Shown here: positions 17,750 to 27,900 of the stretch, in pieces
Layout: every line of letters starts with the position of its first letter
Numbering within the stretch: position 1 is the stretch's first letter
Source of the DNA: Lysinibacillus sp. FSL W8-0992
GTDB lineage: Bacteria; Bacillota; Bacilli; Bacillales_A; Planococcaceae
Direction of reading: 5' to 3'
DNA: 64,000 nt
Assembly (NCBI RefSeq): GCF_038008685.1
Contig: NZ_JBBOZQ010000001.1
Coordinates: 2,666,001 to 2,730,000, forward strand
Notes under the pieces: model-generated
The model's input: the letters and a program-made list of their open reading frames with translations, nothing else
What the model was told of the DNA's origin: nothing
Database searches by the model: none
Position numbers and translations under genes: made by a program

Positions 17750-18913
17750 TTATAAAATGCTGCCTAAACGTTTAATCCCTTCACGGATAATTTCAGGTGT
17801 AGCATTTGTATAGTTTAGACGCATTGTGTTTACGCCTGTTTTAGATGTATAAAATGGGTCACCAGGAACGAAAGCGACTTTTTGTTCCATTGCTTTATTG
17901 AAAACGTCTAATGCGGAAGCTCCGTTATTCATAGTAGCCCAGATGAACATCCCACCATCTGGTTTTGTGTATTCAACATGTGCAGGGAAGAATTCTTGCA
18001 TCGCGTCTAGCATTGCATTAGATTGATTTTTATATAAAGAAACAATTTTTTTCACGTGCTCCGTATAGTCATTATTCGCTAAATAATCATAAATGACATA
18101 TTGAGAGAAAATGTTTGTGTGTAAATCAGTCGCTTGTTTTGCTGTTTCAATATGTTTCATTAACTCTTTGTTTTTTGTAATGACAAAGCCAAGGCGCATA
18201 CCTGGTGTAACTGTTTTAGAGAAAGAACCTAGTAAAATACTATTTTCGAGTTTTCCGGCACCGATATAAGGTAATGGCTCACCTTGGAAGCGTAATTCTC
18301 CGTACGGATCATCTTCAATTAGTGCTACGTCATATTTAGAAATGATGTCATAAATTTGTTGACGTTTTTCCTTTGAATACGTTAGTCCCGTTGGATTTTG
18401 GAAATTTGGAACAGTATAGACGAATTTAACATTAGGCTGCTGTAAAGCTTTCTCTAACTCTTCTAAGTTAAGACCATCGTTTTCAAGTGTTACACCATAA
18501 AAAGTAGGCTCACTTAATGTGAAGGCTTGAATAGCACCTAAATAGCCTGGCTCCTCAATCACAATGCCATCACCTTTATTAATAAGTACTTTCCCAATGA
18601 GTTCAAGTGCTTGCTGTGAACCAGTTGTTATTAATATATCATCCGCATGGATATCTAGCCGGTGAACACGGCGATATTTTGCAGCGATATATTCACGTAG
18701 AGGCGCATATCCTTGTGTAGATGAATATTGGAATAATCGACTGCCATTTTCACTAATGGCATGATCTACAGATGCTTTTAATGCATCGATTGGGAAGGAG
18801 ATTGGGTTTGGAAGCCCTCCAGCAAAGGAAATGACATCGTCGGCATCCGTTACTTTCAAAATATTACGGATGAATGAAGATGGTGTGTTTAAGATTCTTT
18901 CAGAATATTGCAT
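17750..18913 (-). CDS. PLP-dependent aminotransferase (class I/II, 2-aminoadipate transaminase-like)
   Basis: A 387-residue fold-type I aminotransferase. DVISFAGGLPNPISFP near the N terminus, TTGSQQALELIGKVL, VYTVPNFQNPTG, LIEDDPYGELRF and LGSFSKTVTPGMRLGF (PLP lysine) are all present. It resembles LysN/MocR-like aminotransferases without a DNA-binding domain. The ATG at 18913 is used; the longer frame from 19048 would cross the divergent promoter and overlap the regulator gene. The amino donor is unknown. Confidence 0.86.
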   Translation of the reverse strand: MQYSERILNTPSSFIRNILKVTDADDVISFAGGLPNPISFPIDALKASVDHAISENGSRLFQYSSTQGYAPLREYIAAKYRRVHRLDIHADDILITTGSQQALELIGKVLINKGDGIVIEEPGYLGAIQAFTLSEPTFYGVTLENDGLNLEELEKALQQPNVKFVYTVPNFQNPTGLTYSKEKRQQIYDIISKYDVALIEDDPYGELRFQGEPLPYIGAGKLENSILLGSFSKTVTPGMRLGFVITKNKELMKHIETAKQATDLHTNIFSQYVIYDYLANNDYTEHVKKIVSLYKNQSNAMLDAMQEFFPAHVEYTKPDGGMFIWATMNNGASALDVFNKAMEQKVAFVPGDPFYTSKTGVNTMRLNYTNATPEIIREGIKRLGSIL

Positions 18914-18966
18914 AATTTTATCGGTCCTTTTTTCTGATTTTTTAAAAATTATATCATTGTAATCAT

Positions 18967-19017
18967 TTGCATACAATATTATGATTGTATGCAAGACAAT
19001 TAAAATATTGTATGCAA
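18967..19017. promoter_or_regulatory. Candidate MocR operator, three 11-base sites
   Basis: TTGCATACAAT at 18967, its inverse ATTGTATGCAA at 18984, and a second ATTGTATGCAA at 19007. The last two are direct repeats 23 bases apart. Direct plus inverted repeats between a MocR gene and its divergent target are the known pattern for this regulator class. Confidence 0.75.
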
Positions 19018-19041
19018 ATGCGAAAGAAAGGGGCTTGAAAA

Positions 19042-20445
19042 ATGCCATTCAATTCATTTGAGGAATACCCAATGAGCTGGAAGCCGAATATCCGCAATAT
19101 TACAGGGCCGATATATATTGCAATTGCTGAGCAGCTTGAACAGGATATTAAAGAAGGCATTTTATTGCCAGGTACAAAGTTGCCACCACAACGAGAGCTT
19201 GCTGATTTTTTAGATGTAAATTTAAGCACCATTACTCGTGCGTTTAAGCTTTGCGGACAGAAGGGTCTAATTTATGCTTCAATAGGGAGCGGTACATTTG
19301 TTTCTTCTGATGCCGCCACGAATAAAATTTTATTACCTACAAGTCATTCTGCTCATATGATTGAGTTGGGCTCAGTATTGCCTGCAACTTACGCCAATGA
19401 GGAAATAACGCGCTATATGAAAAAAATGCTCAATGATTCTAATTTTAGTAAGTTATTTCAATATGGGCGACCCGAGGCGAATGCTTGGCAAACAGAGGCT
19501 GCAGCAAAGCTTTTAGAAAAAGTCGGCTTTCAAACAGATCAGCCGATATTGTTTGGGGCAGGGGGACAAAATGCAATTGTCGGTACACTAGCAGCATTGT
19601 TTCATCCAGGAGATCGTATTGGTACAGATCCGATTACATATGCTGGGATAAAAACGGCGGCCAATATGCTTGGTATACAGCTAGTGGCTATTCAGCAAAA
19701 AGATGGAGAGATGACAAAAGAAGGACTCTTATATGCTTGCAAAAATGAACATATAAAAGGACTTTATGTTATTCCTGATTTTCATAATCCAACTACCCAT
19801 ACAATGTCAATCGACACGAGGAAAATGATTGCAGAAGTGGCAAGGCAAAAAGATTTAATCGTTATTGAGGATGCGATTTATAGTTTTATACAGGAACAGC
19901 CACTTGCGCCTATCGCATTTTATGCACCAGAAAAGGTAGTTTATATTGCAAGTGTGTCCAAAACGATTTCGCCTGGGTTAAGGCTCTCTTTTGTTGTGAC
20001 GCCTAGTGCTTTAAGAAAGAAAATTATTGAAACATTATATAATATTAATATATCTGTATCACCAGTCATGGTAGAACTTACTGCTAGATTGATTCAAGAT
20101 GGTGTTGCACAAACAATCTTAGAGAAACACCGATTATATGCTAAACAGCAAAATGCACTAGTTAATCAATATTTAGGTGAATACAACATTTTAGGCAATG
20201 ATGAATGCATTTTCAGGTGGCTTATATTGCCTGAAAAATTTACTGGTGTGCAGTTTGAATTACTTGCATCGAAAGCGGGCGTACAAGTGTATGCTGCAGA
20301 GCGTTTTGCGGTAGGCAATACAAAACCTGTAAATGCAGTCCGATTGGCGATTACTGCGCCGGAAAATAGCATGCAGCTAGAGCAAGCCTTAACGGTGTTA
20401 AAGGAATTGCTCGAAAGTGATGGTGACTATACATTTATAGATTAA
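19042..20445 (+). CDS. MocR-type GntR regulator with aminotransferase domain
   Basis: A 467-residue fusion. Residues about 10-80 form a GntR winged helix (IYIAIAEQLEQDIKEGILLPGTKLPPQRELADFLDVNLSTITRAFKL). Residues 110-460 form a class I aminotransferase domain with VIPDFHNPTTHTM, VIEDAIYSF and ASVSKTISPGLRLSFV (PLP lysine). Such proteins usually sense PLP or an amino compound rather than act as enzymes. AAAGGGG precedes the ATG. It probably controls the divergent aminotransferase gene through the sites at 18967-19017. Confidence 0.9.
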   Translation: MPFNSFEEYPMSWKPNIRNITGPIYIAIAEQLEQDIKEGILLPGTKLPPQRELADFLDVNLSTITRAFKLCGQKGLIYASIGSGTFVSSDAATNKILLPTSHSAHMIELGSVLPATYANEEITRYMKKMLNDSNFSKLFQYGRPEANAWQTEAAAKLLEKVGFQTDQPILFGAGGQNAIVGTLAALFHPGDRIGTDPITYAGIKTAANMLGIQLVAIQQKDGEMTKEGLLYACKNEHIKGLYVIPDFHNPTTHTMSIDTRKMIAEVARQKDLIVIEDAIYSFIQEQPLAPIAFYAPEKVVYIASVSKTISPGLRLSFVVTPSALRKKIIETLYNINISVSPVMVELTARLIQDGVAQTILEKHRLYAKQQNALVNQYLGEYNILGNDECIFRWLILPEKFTGVQFELLASKAGVQVYAAERFAVGNTKPVNAVRLAITAPENSMQLEQALTVLKELLESDGDYTFID

Positions 20446-20480
20446 AATAGAAAGTACATAATAATGGTATGTGTGGTGAA

Positions 20481-21722
20481 ATGATGGAACATAAAGGACG
20501 GATTATTTTTCATGTTGATATGAATAGTTTTTATGCATCTGTTGAGCAGGCGCATGACCCTAGTTTAAAAGGGAAACCGATTGCAATTGCAGGCAACCCA
20601 AAGGAGCGTCGGGGAATATTAGTGACATGTTCATATGAGGCGAGGGCGCTTGGCGTTTATACGACAATGACGGTACATGAAGCGAAACGAAAATGTCCAG
20701 ATCTGTTGTTGCTACCACCAGATTTTCAAAAATATCGTGAGGCTTCTAAAGCGATGTTTGCTATTTTAAGAAGCTATACAGAACTGGTGGAGCCAGTATC
20801 AATTGATGAAGGCTATATGGATGTAACGCTGTTAAGTAAGGAACGCCATGCACTTCAAATTGCCCAGGAAATACAAACTCGTTTATTAACAGAGTTGGAT
20901 TTACCTTGCTCTATTGGTGTTGCCCCTAATAAGTTTTTAGCCAAAACAGCATCAGATATGAAAAAACCGATGGGTATCACAGTGTTAAGGCTACGGGATA
21001 TTGAACAAGTGCTTTGGCCACTTGAAGTAGTCAAAATGCATGGTATTGGTGAAAGTACAGCCAAAAAGTTAAATGACCAAGGTATTTTTACAATCGGCAA
21101 TTTGGCTATGGTTGAGGAACATACAATCAAGCATATTTTAGGTAAAAATGGGGTTAGACTGCGTGCAAGAGCAAATGGAATCGATACAAGAGAAGTTGAC
21201 CCAATTGCCATTTATGATACAAAAAGTGTCGGCAATTCTACGACATTGCCGCAAGATGTAACCGATATTCGACTACTGCATAAAACAATCGATGGGCTGT
21301 GCAAAAAAGTAGCAGAACGACTCGATGCGAAACGTCTAGCAGGTTCCACAGTTAGTATACAAATACGTGGTGCTGATTGGCACAATCATACACGCTCAAA
21401 GTCGATGACGAATGTAATTTATCGCTTTGAAGATATTTTTGAGATTGCCTGTGCGCTCTTTGATAAACATTGGGACGAGTCGCCTGTTCGGTTACTCGGT
21501 GTTACTGTTTCGAATGTAGTTGATCGAAAAGATTATAGTCAACAGCTGTCTATTTTCAATTTTGAAGAGCATGTAAAAGACGAGCCTATATTAAAGGTAG
21601 TGGATGAGATTGAAGGGCGCTTTGGGAAAGGCATCATTAAACGAGGTGTTGATATAGGTAAACGATCTTCTTATCAATCACAAACAAGCTTTAGTAAAGA
21701 TTTTTTAGACGATCACGAATAG
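20481..21722 (+). CDS. dinB: DNA polymerase IV (Y family)
   Basis: A 413-residue translesion polymerase that bypasses damaged bases. The catalytic motifs are FHVDMNSFYASVE near the N terminus and EPVSIDEGYMDVT around residue 100. SIGVAPNKFLAKTASDMKKP and the helix-hairpin-helix KMHGIGESTAKKLNDQGI follow, then the little-finger domain. The start is uncertain: ATG codons exist at 20469, 20481 and 20484, none with a strong ribosome site. I favour 20481, which has GGTG upstream. The family length is about 414. Confidence 0.93.
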   Translation: MMEHKGRIIFHVDMNSFYASVEQAHDPSLKGKPIAIAGNPKERRGILVTCSYEARALGVYTTMTVHEAKRKCPDLLLLPPDFQKYREASKAMFAILRSYTELVEPVSIDEGYMDVTLLSKERHALQIAQEIQTRLLTELDLPCSIGVAPNKFLAKTASDMKKPMGITVLRLRDIEQVLWPLEVVKMHGIGESTAKKLNDQGIFTIGNLAMVEEHTIKHILGKNGVRLRARANGIDTREVDPIAIYDTKSVGNSTTLPQDVTDIRLLHKTIDGLCKKVAERLDAKRLAGSTVSIQIRGADWHNHTRSKSMTNVIYRFEDIFEIACALFDKHWDESPVRLLGVTVSNVVDRKDYSQQLSIFNFEEHVKDEPILKVVDEIEGRFGKGIIKRGVDIGKRSSYQSQTSFSKDFLDDHE

Positions 21723-21744
21723 GAGTGGACCTAAGACCAAAAGG

Positions 21745-21780
21745 GGCATTACGTTCAACGTAAACCCCCATCTGCGCCTT
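21745..21780 (-). terminator. Possible terminator of the acetyltransferase gene
   Basis: A GGGG/CCCC-closed stem contains an inner TTACGT / ACGTAA pair. On the minus strand it is followed by TTTT. It lies between convergent dinB and the acetyltransferase gene. Confidence 0.45.
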
Positions 21781-22329
21781 TTATTTCATCGGATTAATAA
21801 TTCCGTAAAAAACAATATCTTCAAATGAGTCATTTTTATAAATGTGATCTTTAAGCGTACCTTCATATTGCATACCACATTTCTCCATAATCTTTCCAGA
21901 AGCGGGATTTGATTTAAAATAGCGAGCGTAAACACGATGGTAGTTTTTCTCTGTAAACACAAAGTCGATTAGTGCCTTGGCTGCTTCCGTTGCATAGCCA
22001 TTGCCCCAATGCTCCTCACCAATCCAATAGGCGATTTCGCCATTTTTGTATTGTTGATGATTTGAAATACCGATTGCCCCATATAACTGACCACTTTGTT
22101 TGTCTGTAATCGCAAATTCATACATTTTATCTAAGTCATAGTGCTTTTCATGATTTGCAATCCATGTAAGAGCACAATTTAATGAATATGGATAAGGTAA
22201 ATTCAACGTGCTTTTGTATATATTGTAATTGTTACAATAATTACTGACTTCTTGCGCATCCGTTTCTTTAAAAAGACGTAGCAGTAGACGATCTGTTTCT
22301 AGTGTTTTTTCAGTTTTACTATAAATCAT
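21781..22329 (-). CDS. GNAT N-acetyltransferase (RimJ/RimL type)
   Basis: A 182-residue acetyltransferase of the Acetyltransf_3 kind. It starts LETDRLLLRLFKETDAQEVSNY and carries the acetyl-CoA loop region IAYWIGEEHWGNGYATEAAKALIDFVF, then RVYARYFKSNPASGKIMEKCGMQYEGTLKDHIYKND. The family acetylates amino groups of proteins or small molecules; the target is unknown. A perfect AGGAGG six bases before the ATG at 22329 fixes the start. Confidence 0.88.
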   Translation of the reverse strand: MIYSKTEKTLETDRLLLRLFKETDAQEVSNYCNNYNIYKSTLNLPYPYSLNCALTWIANHEKHYDLDKMYEFAITDKQSGQLYGAIGISNHQQYKNGEIAYWIGEEHWGNGYATEAAKALIDFVFTEKNYHRVYARYFKSNPASGKIMEKCGMQYEGTLKDHIYKNDSFEDIVFYGIINPMK

Positions 22330-22542
22330 GTTATTCCTCCTATTCTTCCAGTTATTTAATGCTATGAAAAAGTAGTATAACACGTATTATGGTTATTTTG
22401 TATAATTAAGGAAAATTAATTTTGTGTTTTACTAGAAAATGATTGTTAAAACAATTAACATTTTTGTTCATAACAAAAAATAAAATAAGTGAATAATTAG
22501 CAAACCTATATGGCACATTAACATATAGGAGGTGGAAGAAAA

Positions 22543-22788
22543 ATGTCTAAAATTATCGGTGTCGAACAATCATTATCAAATGTTGAAAATGCTTTAAAAG
22601 CAAAAGGTTATGAAGTGATTCAGCTTCGTAATGAAGAGGATGCAAAAAAATGCGATGCTTGCGTAATAACAGGGCAAGACAGAGATGTTATGGGAATTAG
22701 CGATCCTTTAATGGCAGGACCTGTTATCGATGCGGCTGGGCTTTCTGCTGATGAAGTAATACAACGTGTAGATCATTATTTCCACTAA
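22543..22788 (+). CDS. YkuS family protein (UPF0180)
   Basis: An 81-residue protein resembling Bacillus YkuS. The family pattern is [21 protein letters not shown] at the start, then [18 protein letters not shown] and [14 protein letters not shown]. No function is known for the family. A strong AGGAGGTGG precedes the ATG. It is monocistronic. Confidence 0.85.
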   Translation: MSKIIGVEQSLSNVENALKAKGYEVIQLRNEEDAKKCDACVITGQDRDVMGISDPLMAGPVIDAAGLSADEVIQRVDHYFH

Positions 22789-22799
22789 ATATGGCAAAG

Positions 22800-22846
22800 G
22801 GTGCTGTTTTTGAAGTCTGAAGTGACTTCAGAGCGGCGCCTTTTAA
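22800..22846 (+). terminator. Intrinsic terminator
   Basis: An outer stem GGTGCTG / CGGCGCC with wobbles and an inner stem TGAAGTC / GACTTCA, followed by TTTT. Confidence 0.65.
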
Positions 22847-22957
22847 TTTCATTTCTGAAGTACTATTCATAATATCTTTATAACAGCATTTCCTTTATAA
22901 TTATCACTAGCTACATATTTTTAACAATCATGGGTAGACATAAGGGGAGAGAATGAA

Positions 22958-23398
22958 ATGGAAATACTTCACGCGACTATGGATGAATTAGAAGAAGTAA
23001 CAGTGCTATTTGATGAATACCGCCAGTTTTATGGACTTGAATCAGATAGAAGTAGTGCTAAAGCATTTATCCAATTACGAATGGCTTTAAAAGAATCCAT
23101 TATTTTTATTGCTGTAGTAAATGGAAAAACGATTGGCTTCGTACAATTATATCCAACTTTTTCATCTATCGCATTACAGCGTGCATATATATTAAATGAT
23201 ATATATGTAACGGACGATGCTAGAGGCCAAGGGGTGGGCAAAGCATTGATGGAGAAGGTGTTTCAATATTGTGAGCAACAAGATGCACGGTATGTTACGC
23301 TTCAAACGGCTACAGATAATGTTCATGCACGAAAGTTATATGAAAATCTTAATATGAAACAAGATCAATATTGTAATTATGTTAAGTATTTTAATTAA
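22958..23398 (+). CDS. GNAT N-acetyltransferase
   Basis: A 146-residue acetyltransferase. The acetyl-CoA binding motif A is clear: LNDIYVTDDARGQGVGKALMEKVFQYCEQ, with the R/Q-x-x-G-x-G/A loop RGQGVG. It ends with the typical ATDNVHARKLYENLNMKQD. AAGGGGAGAG precedes the ATG. The substrate cannot be inferred. Confidence 0.88.
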   Translation: MEILHATMDELEEVTVLFDEYRQFYGLESDRSSAKAFIQLRMALKESIIFIAVVNGKTIGFVQLYPTFSSIALQRAYILNDIYVTDDARGQGVGKALMEKVFQYCEQQDARYVTLQTATDNVHARKLYENLNMKQDQYCNYVKYFN

Positions 23399-23402
23399 GA
23401 AT

Positions 23403-23438
23403 AAGCATCTCATCCATTTTGGATGAAGATGCTTTTTT
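23403..23438 (+). terminator. Intrinsic terminator
   Basis: A stem AAGCATCTCATCC / GGATGAAGATGCTT with one bulge, followed by TTTTT. Confidence 0.8.
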
Positions 23439-23572
23439 GTATTGTATTTACGATAGAGTAATAGGTTTCAAGACGTAAGTTACAAATAATTAAAAGGATT
23501 TTAGAAACATTTGTAAAATATATATATTAATAACTTTAAAGGAGGGCAGACAATCATAATAAGAACTAGAGG

Positions 23573-23606
23573 GATTCCAACAATTTATACAATGTCCGTT
23601 GGAATC
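23573..23606 (+). other. Leader hairpin upstream of the HAD pseudogene
   Basis: A perfect 9-bp stem (GATTCCAAC / GTTGGAATC) with a 16-base loop lies 26 bases before the HAD start. No T run follows, so it is not a standard terminator. Confidence 0.4.
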
Positions 23607-23632
23607 ACTATATAAACTAAAAGGAGCAAAAT

Positions 23633-24276
23633 ATGAAAGCTATCGTATTTGATTTTGATGGAACATTGGCGAATACTTTACCAATTTGTTATTATGCTTT
23701 TCAAAAAGTATTTAAAGACTATGATAATAAGGATCTTACTGCAAATGAGATTAAGGAAATGTTTGGTCCTTCTGAAACAGGTATTATTATAAATAATCTC
23801 TCAAATCCTAATAAGGAAGAAGCTATCGAATATTACTATGCTCAATATGCCGAATTACATAAAAGTTTAGTAGAAGTTAATCCTGAAATTCGTGAATTAT
23901 TGACCTCTTTGAAAGAGGCAAATATAAAAATAGGAATTTTCACGGGAAAGGCAAAAAGAAGCTTGGATATCTCTCTAAAAGCATTAGTATGGAAGGGCTG
24001 TTTGATGTCATCATAACTGGTGATGATGTATTAAAACCTAAACCTGATCCAGAGGGTTTAGTTAAAGCATTATCTCTTTTAGAGGTTGAAAATTTTGAGG
24101 CGGTTTATATTGGAGATAGTGATGCTGATATCGTGGCAGGTTTGCAAGCGAATGTTTATACGATTGGCGTACAATGGTTACCCGAATACCAAACAGAAGA
24201 GTTCAACGAACAACCAAATTCAATCATAAAAAGTGTCACCGAATTCAAGCAGTCCTTAAAAGTAGGGATTTTATGA
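23633..24276 (+). pseudogene. HAD family hydrolase, disrupted by a one-base frameshift
   Basis: The first frame (23633-24016) starts MKAIVFDFDGTLANTLPICYYAF, the HAD motif I aspartates, and runs to GIFTGKAKRSLDISLKAL. It then leaves the family pattern. A second frame (about 23983-24276) continues GMEGLFDVIITGDDVLKPKPDPEGL and YIGDSDADIVAGLQANVYTIGV (motifs III and IV). Inserting one G near 23987 (TTAGTATGG to TTAGGTATGG) restores a 215-residue PpaX/Gph-like phosphatase. This is a true single-base deletion or a sequencing error. The stop overlaps the Nudix gene start by four bases. Confidence 0.85.
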
Positions 24277-24890
24277 GTTACCAATGGTTGGAATGGGCAA
24301 AAAAAATACAAGCATTATCTCAAGCGGGCTTAACTTTTTCTAAGGATATGTATGATATCGAGCGTTATGAGGAATTACGTAACATTAGTGCAGAGATTAT
24401 GTCACATAACACTGAACTTGACATGACAAAAATTAAGGACTTATTTACGAATGAAACAGGTTATCAAACGCCGAAAGTGGATGTTCGTGGTGTCGTTTTT
24501 AAAAATAATCAAATATTAATGGTAAAAGAGAATATTGATAATAAATGGGCATTACCAGGAGGGTTTTGTGATATTGGATTATCTCCTTCAGAGAATGTAG
24601 TAAAGGAAATTAAAGAAGAGTCTGGTTATGATGTAATGCCAGTAAGACTTCTTGCGTTATTGGACAAAAATAAACACCAGCACCCTCCTGAACCATATCA
24701 TTACTATAAGATATTTATTTTGTGTGAAATTATTGGAGGGGAAGCTACTATAGGTATTGAAACGAATAATGTTCACTTTTTTTCGCAACACAATTTACCG
24801 CCGCTTTCTACTAATAGAAATACTATGGCACAAATAGATATACTCTTTGAATTTTTACGTACTCCAGAAAAGAAAACATTATTTGATTGA
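24273..24890 (+). CDS. Nudix hydrolase with Nudix_N domain
   Basis: A 205-residue protein. An N-terminal helical segment (YQWLEWAKKIQALSQAGLTFSKDMYDIERYEELRNISAEI) precedes the Nudix domain. The Nudix box reads GGFCDIGLSPSENVVKEIKEESGY, with Lys in place of the usual Arg before EI. These enzymes split nucleoside diphosphate derivatives such as ADP-ribose. The ATG at 24273 overlaps the HAD stop (ATGA), so the two formed an operon and translation of this gene may depend on the broken HAD gene. Confidence 0.88.
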   Translation: MSYQWLEWAKKIQALSQAGLTFSKDMYDIERYEELRNISAEIMSHNTELDMTKIKDLFTNETGYQTPKVDVRGVVFKNNQILMVKENIDNKWALPGGFCDIGLSPSENVVKEIKEESGYDVMPVRLLALLDKNKHQHPPEPYHYYKIFILCEIIGGEATIGIETNNVHFFSQHNLPPLSTNRNTMAQIDILFEFLRTPEKKTLFD

Positions 24891-24933
24891 GATGAAAGCT
24901 ATTTTTTGAATAAAGCTATTGGGTAAAAAGTCA

Positions 24934-24974
24934 AAAGGCATCGAGAAGTTCAACTCGATGCCTTTCGTCCTTTT
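24934..24974. terminator. Bidirectional intrinsic terminator
   Basis: A perfect 12-bp stem (AAAGGCATCGAG / CTCGATGCCTTT) lies between the Nudix gene and the convergent protease gene, with a later T run at 24971. Confidence 0.85.
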
Positions 24975-24991
24975 TTTACTTTAGCAGCTAG

Positions 24992-27900
24992 TTACTGTAC
25001 TTCGAGCGTATATGGTTGTGTACTAGCTTTGCCGTTTACTTCACTAACCTCTATATAATATGTTCCTTTATCTAGTTCAACGGAACCTACTTCAGTATCT
25101 TTGGAACCGTAAAGATCTAATGTTTCAACCGTTTTTCCATTGGCATCAATAATACGAATTACACCATCTAAACCTTTTTCAGTTTGTAAGGAGAAGAATA
25201 CATCGCGTTTGCGGTCATTGTGGAATTCGAAATAGTCTTTATCGCCAAATGGCACACTAGCATTTAAATATTGATTAGCCACATATTTATCGCCGTTTTT
25301 CGTTAGCATAGTTGGTTTTGTTGGCACACCATGCACTAATGTGGAATCTGCATCTTCATCAACATTTTTATGATTAAATACAGATAATGTGTATGGTTGG
25401 AGCGATAAGAGCCCAAAGTCCGTGGCGCTAAGACTAATAAAGTAACCGCGATTTCTTTTCGCTAGGAAAGATGTGTTGACCTCTGAAGTACCTGAGAGAC
25501 CAAGAAATATTTCAAATAAGTTTTCACCTTGTCCAAACGGTATTTCTTTCGCTAGTTCATCGTCGTCGATTTGCATATTGCCGTTTGTATCCTCAATAAT
25601 TGAACCAGAAAATTTCAAGTCAAATTGTAGTTCCTTTGGTATTTGATTGAGTTGTTCATTTGTATATGGAACGGAAGATAACAGAAGACTCAACACTGTA
25701 TCCTCGCCCCGATGTTTATAGTAGTAGTAATCTTTATCATCATTATAGAGGAGATGATTTTGATAATCGATACCTGGTTCAATCGTTTGAGCAGTGATGT
25801 CTGTATTAATTTCATTGTTTTTGTCTTCAGGTATAGCTGCCATTTTTCTTGATGTAAGTGAATATGGTTCGATGGAACGGCCACCAAAATTAACAATTTT
25901 GATAACATAAGTTTTATCTTTTTTCAGAGCAATTGTTTTTGGATCGTCTTCATCAATTGTTACTCCGTAAAGTAGACCAATAAGCCCCGAATCATTCGCT
26001 AATGAAGAAAGTGGAAGCAATTCATTTGTTTCCTCATCATATTCAAATATAGTGCCAGTTGGCTCTTGATTATTTCCTTTTTTAATTTGGAAACCATAAA
26101 TCGCATCTTCTGGAGCAGTAAATACGAAATAATCTTCATCATATTCAGTTTGGAAGTATGCTTTTTGATCTTCACCGATATTAAAAGGAATCGCATTCGT
26201 CATAATGAGATCCGCATCTAAACCATTTTCCTCAAAATCGGGACCTGAAAGAAGATTTAAAAAATTTTTTCCTCGTTCACGTTTTTTTGCTTTATTTGGA
26301 GCTGGTGCGCCATCACTATTTTGTACATCGTCTTCAAGCATTGGCTCATCCAATGGAAGTCCATCTTCATCTTCAGGAAGATGAACAATTTCTCCTTTTA
26401 ACGTGTAAGGAATAATTGATTCATTCATGTTCGCTTTTTCCTCGTTATCAATACCGCCATTAAAGAGCATATCGATTGACACTGCGCCACTGTTGTCATT
26501 GGATACACTTAGTACATACTCTTCATCAGGGATTGCATCGAAAACGATACTTACACTTTCACCTTTTGCTGAGCTAGAAGATGCTTGTAATGGGTAGGGT
26601 GCATTTTCATTCCATTCGTCTTCATCTATTTGTTCTGTTGAGTTGTTATCCAAATCACTTTTTAAATAGATTTCCATTGATGCTGTAACACCAGGTAGAC
26701 CAGATAAATCAAATTTCAATGTTGATGGTTGCGTTACTGAAAATGTAAAGTAATCTTGGTCACCTTGTTGATCGTCTGAGAGTAACGTATAATTTTCTCC
26801 TGCCGTACTAAATGGGAACTGTTGAATTTTATGTGCACTATCCATTGCTAATGAATCGATCGGTAATTCATTTGTCGTTTGCGCTGTGAAAATATAGTTT
26901 GATGCACCTTTTAAGCTATAGCCACCATTATGATCCTTAACGCCAATAAGAAGCGTTCCTGCTTGCTCTGCTTTATAAAGGTAGCCTTCTTGTTTTCCTG
27001 CGCGAACATCATTGACATTGATAGTTTCAGACTCATCTTTTTGACCTGTAGGGTAGAAGTATAAGTCAAATGCATAGTCATAGTTGCTAGCACCTTTTAA
27101 TGATAGTTGAATATATTCCCCTGCATCTAATTCAGTTTTATACCATTTCTTTTCATCTGGTAGCTTGAATTCGCCTTTTTCGGTATTCAGACGATTTTTA
27201 TTAAGCACTTTGGCATTGGTTAGACGCTCTTCTTTTGTTTCAGAATAGCGCTCTGGTAGGTTGTTTAAATCGAAGTGCATTGCTTTTAATGGGTCGACGA
27301 GGCCATGTCCATAGGTTAGGTCGTAGCCTCTTTCACCTAAATCCTTTGCGGTCATTTCGAGTATTGCCTCTATTTCATGAGGCTTTAAAGTGGGATATTT
27401 TGATTTTAGTAGGGCTGCTACACCCGCAACTACAGGAGATGCCATAGAAGTCCCGCTAAATGCTGTGAAGGATGATCCCTTTTTTCGATCATAAACGGTA
27501 CTATAAATATCTTCTCCTGGTGCAACTAAGTCCACTGATGGTCCATAGTTGGAATAGCTTGATAGTTTATTGCGTTCATTTGTAGAACCAACGCTAATGA
27601 CACCTTCGAAAGAAGCGGGGAAGGAGTATTGATCTGTTGAATCATTACCTGCAGCAGCTACAATCGTAATGCCTTTATCGATTGCTTTTTTAACGGCTTC
27701 CTGCATTAGTGGAGATTCTCCGTAGCCACCGAGACTCATATTAATAACGTCAGCGTTTTGTTCAATAGCGTAAAGTATACCTTGTGCAATAACGAAATCA
27801 TTTGCAGTTTGTTTGCCGTTAAAGACATCTATTGGAAGAATCTTTGCTGATGGATAAATACCATGTCCACCAAGCCCATTATCTTTAGTAGCTGCAATAA

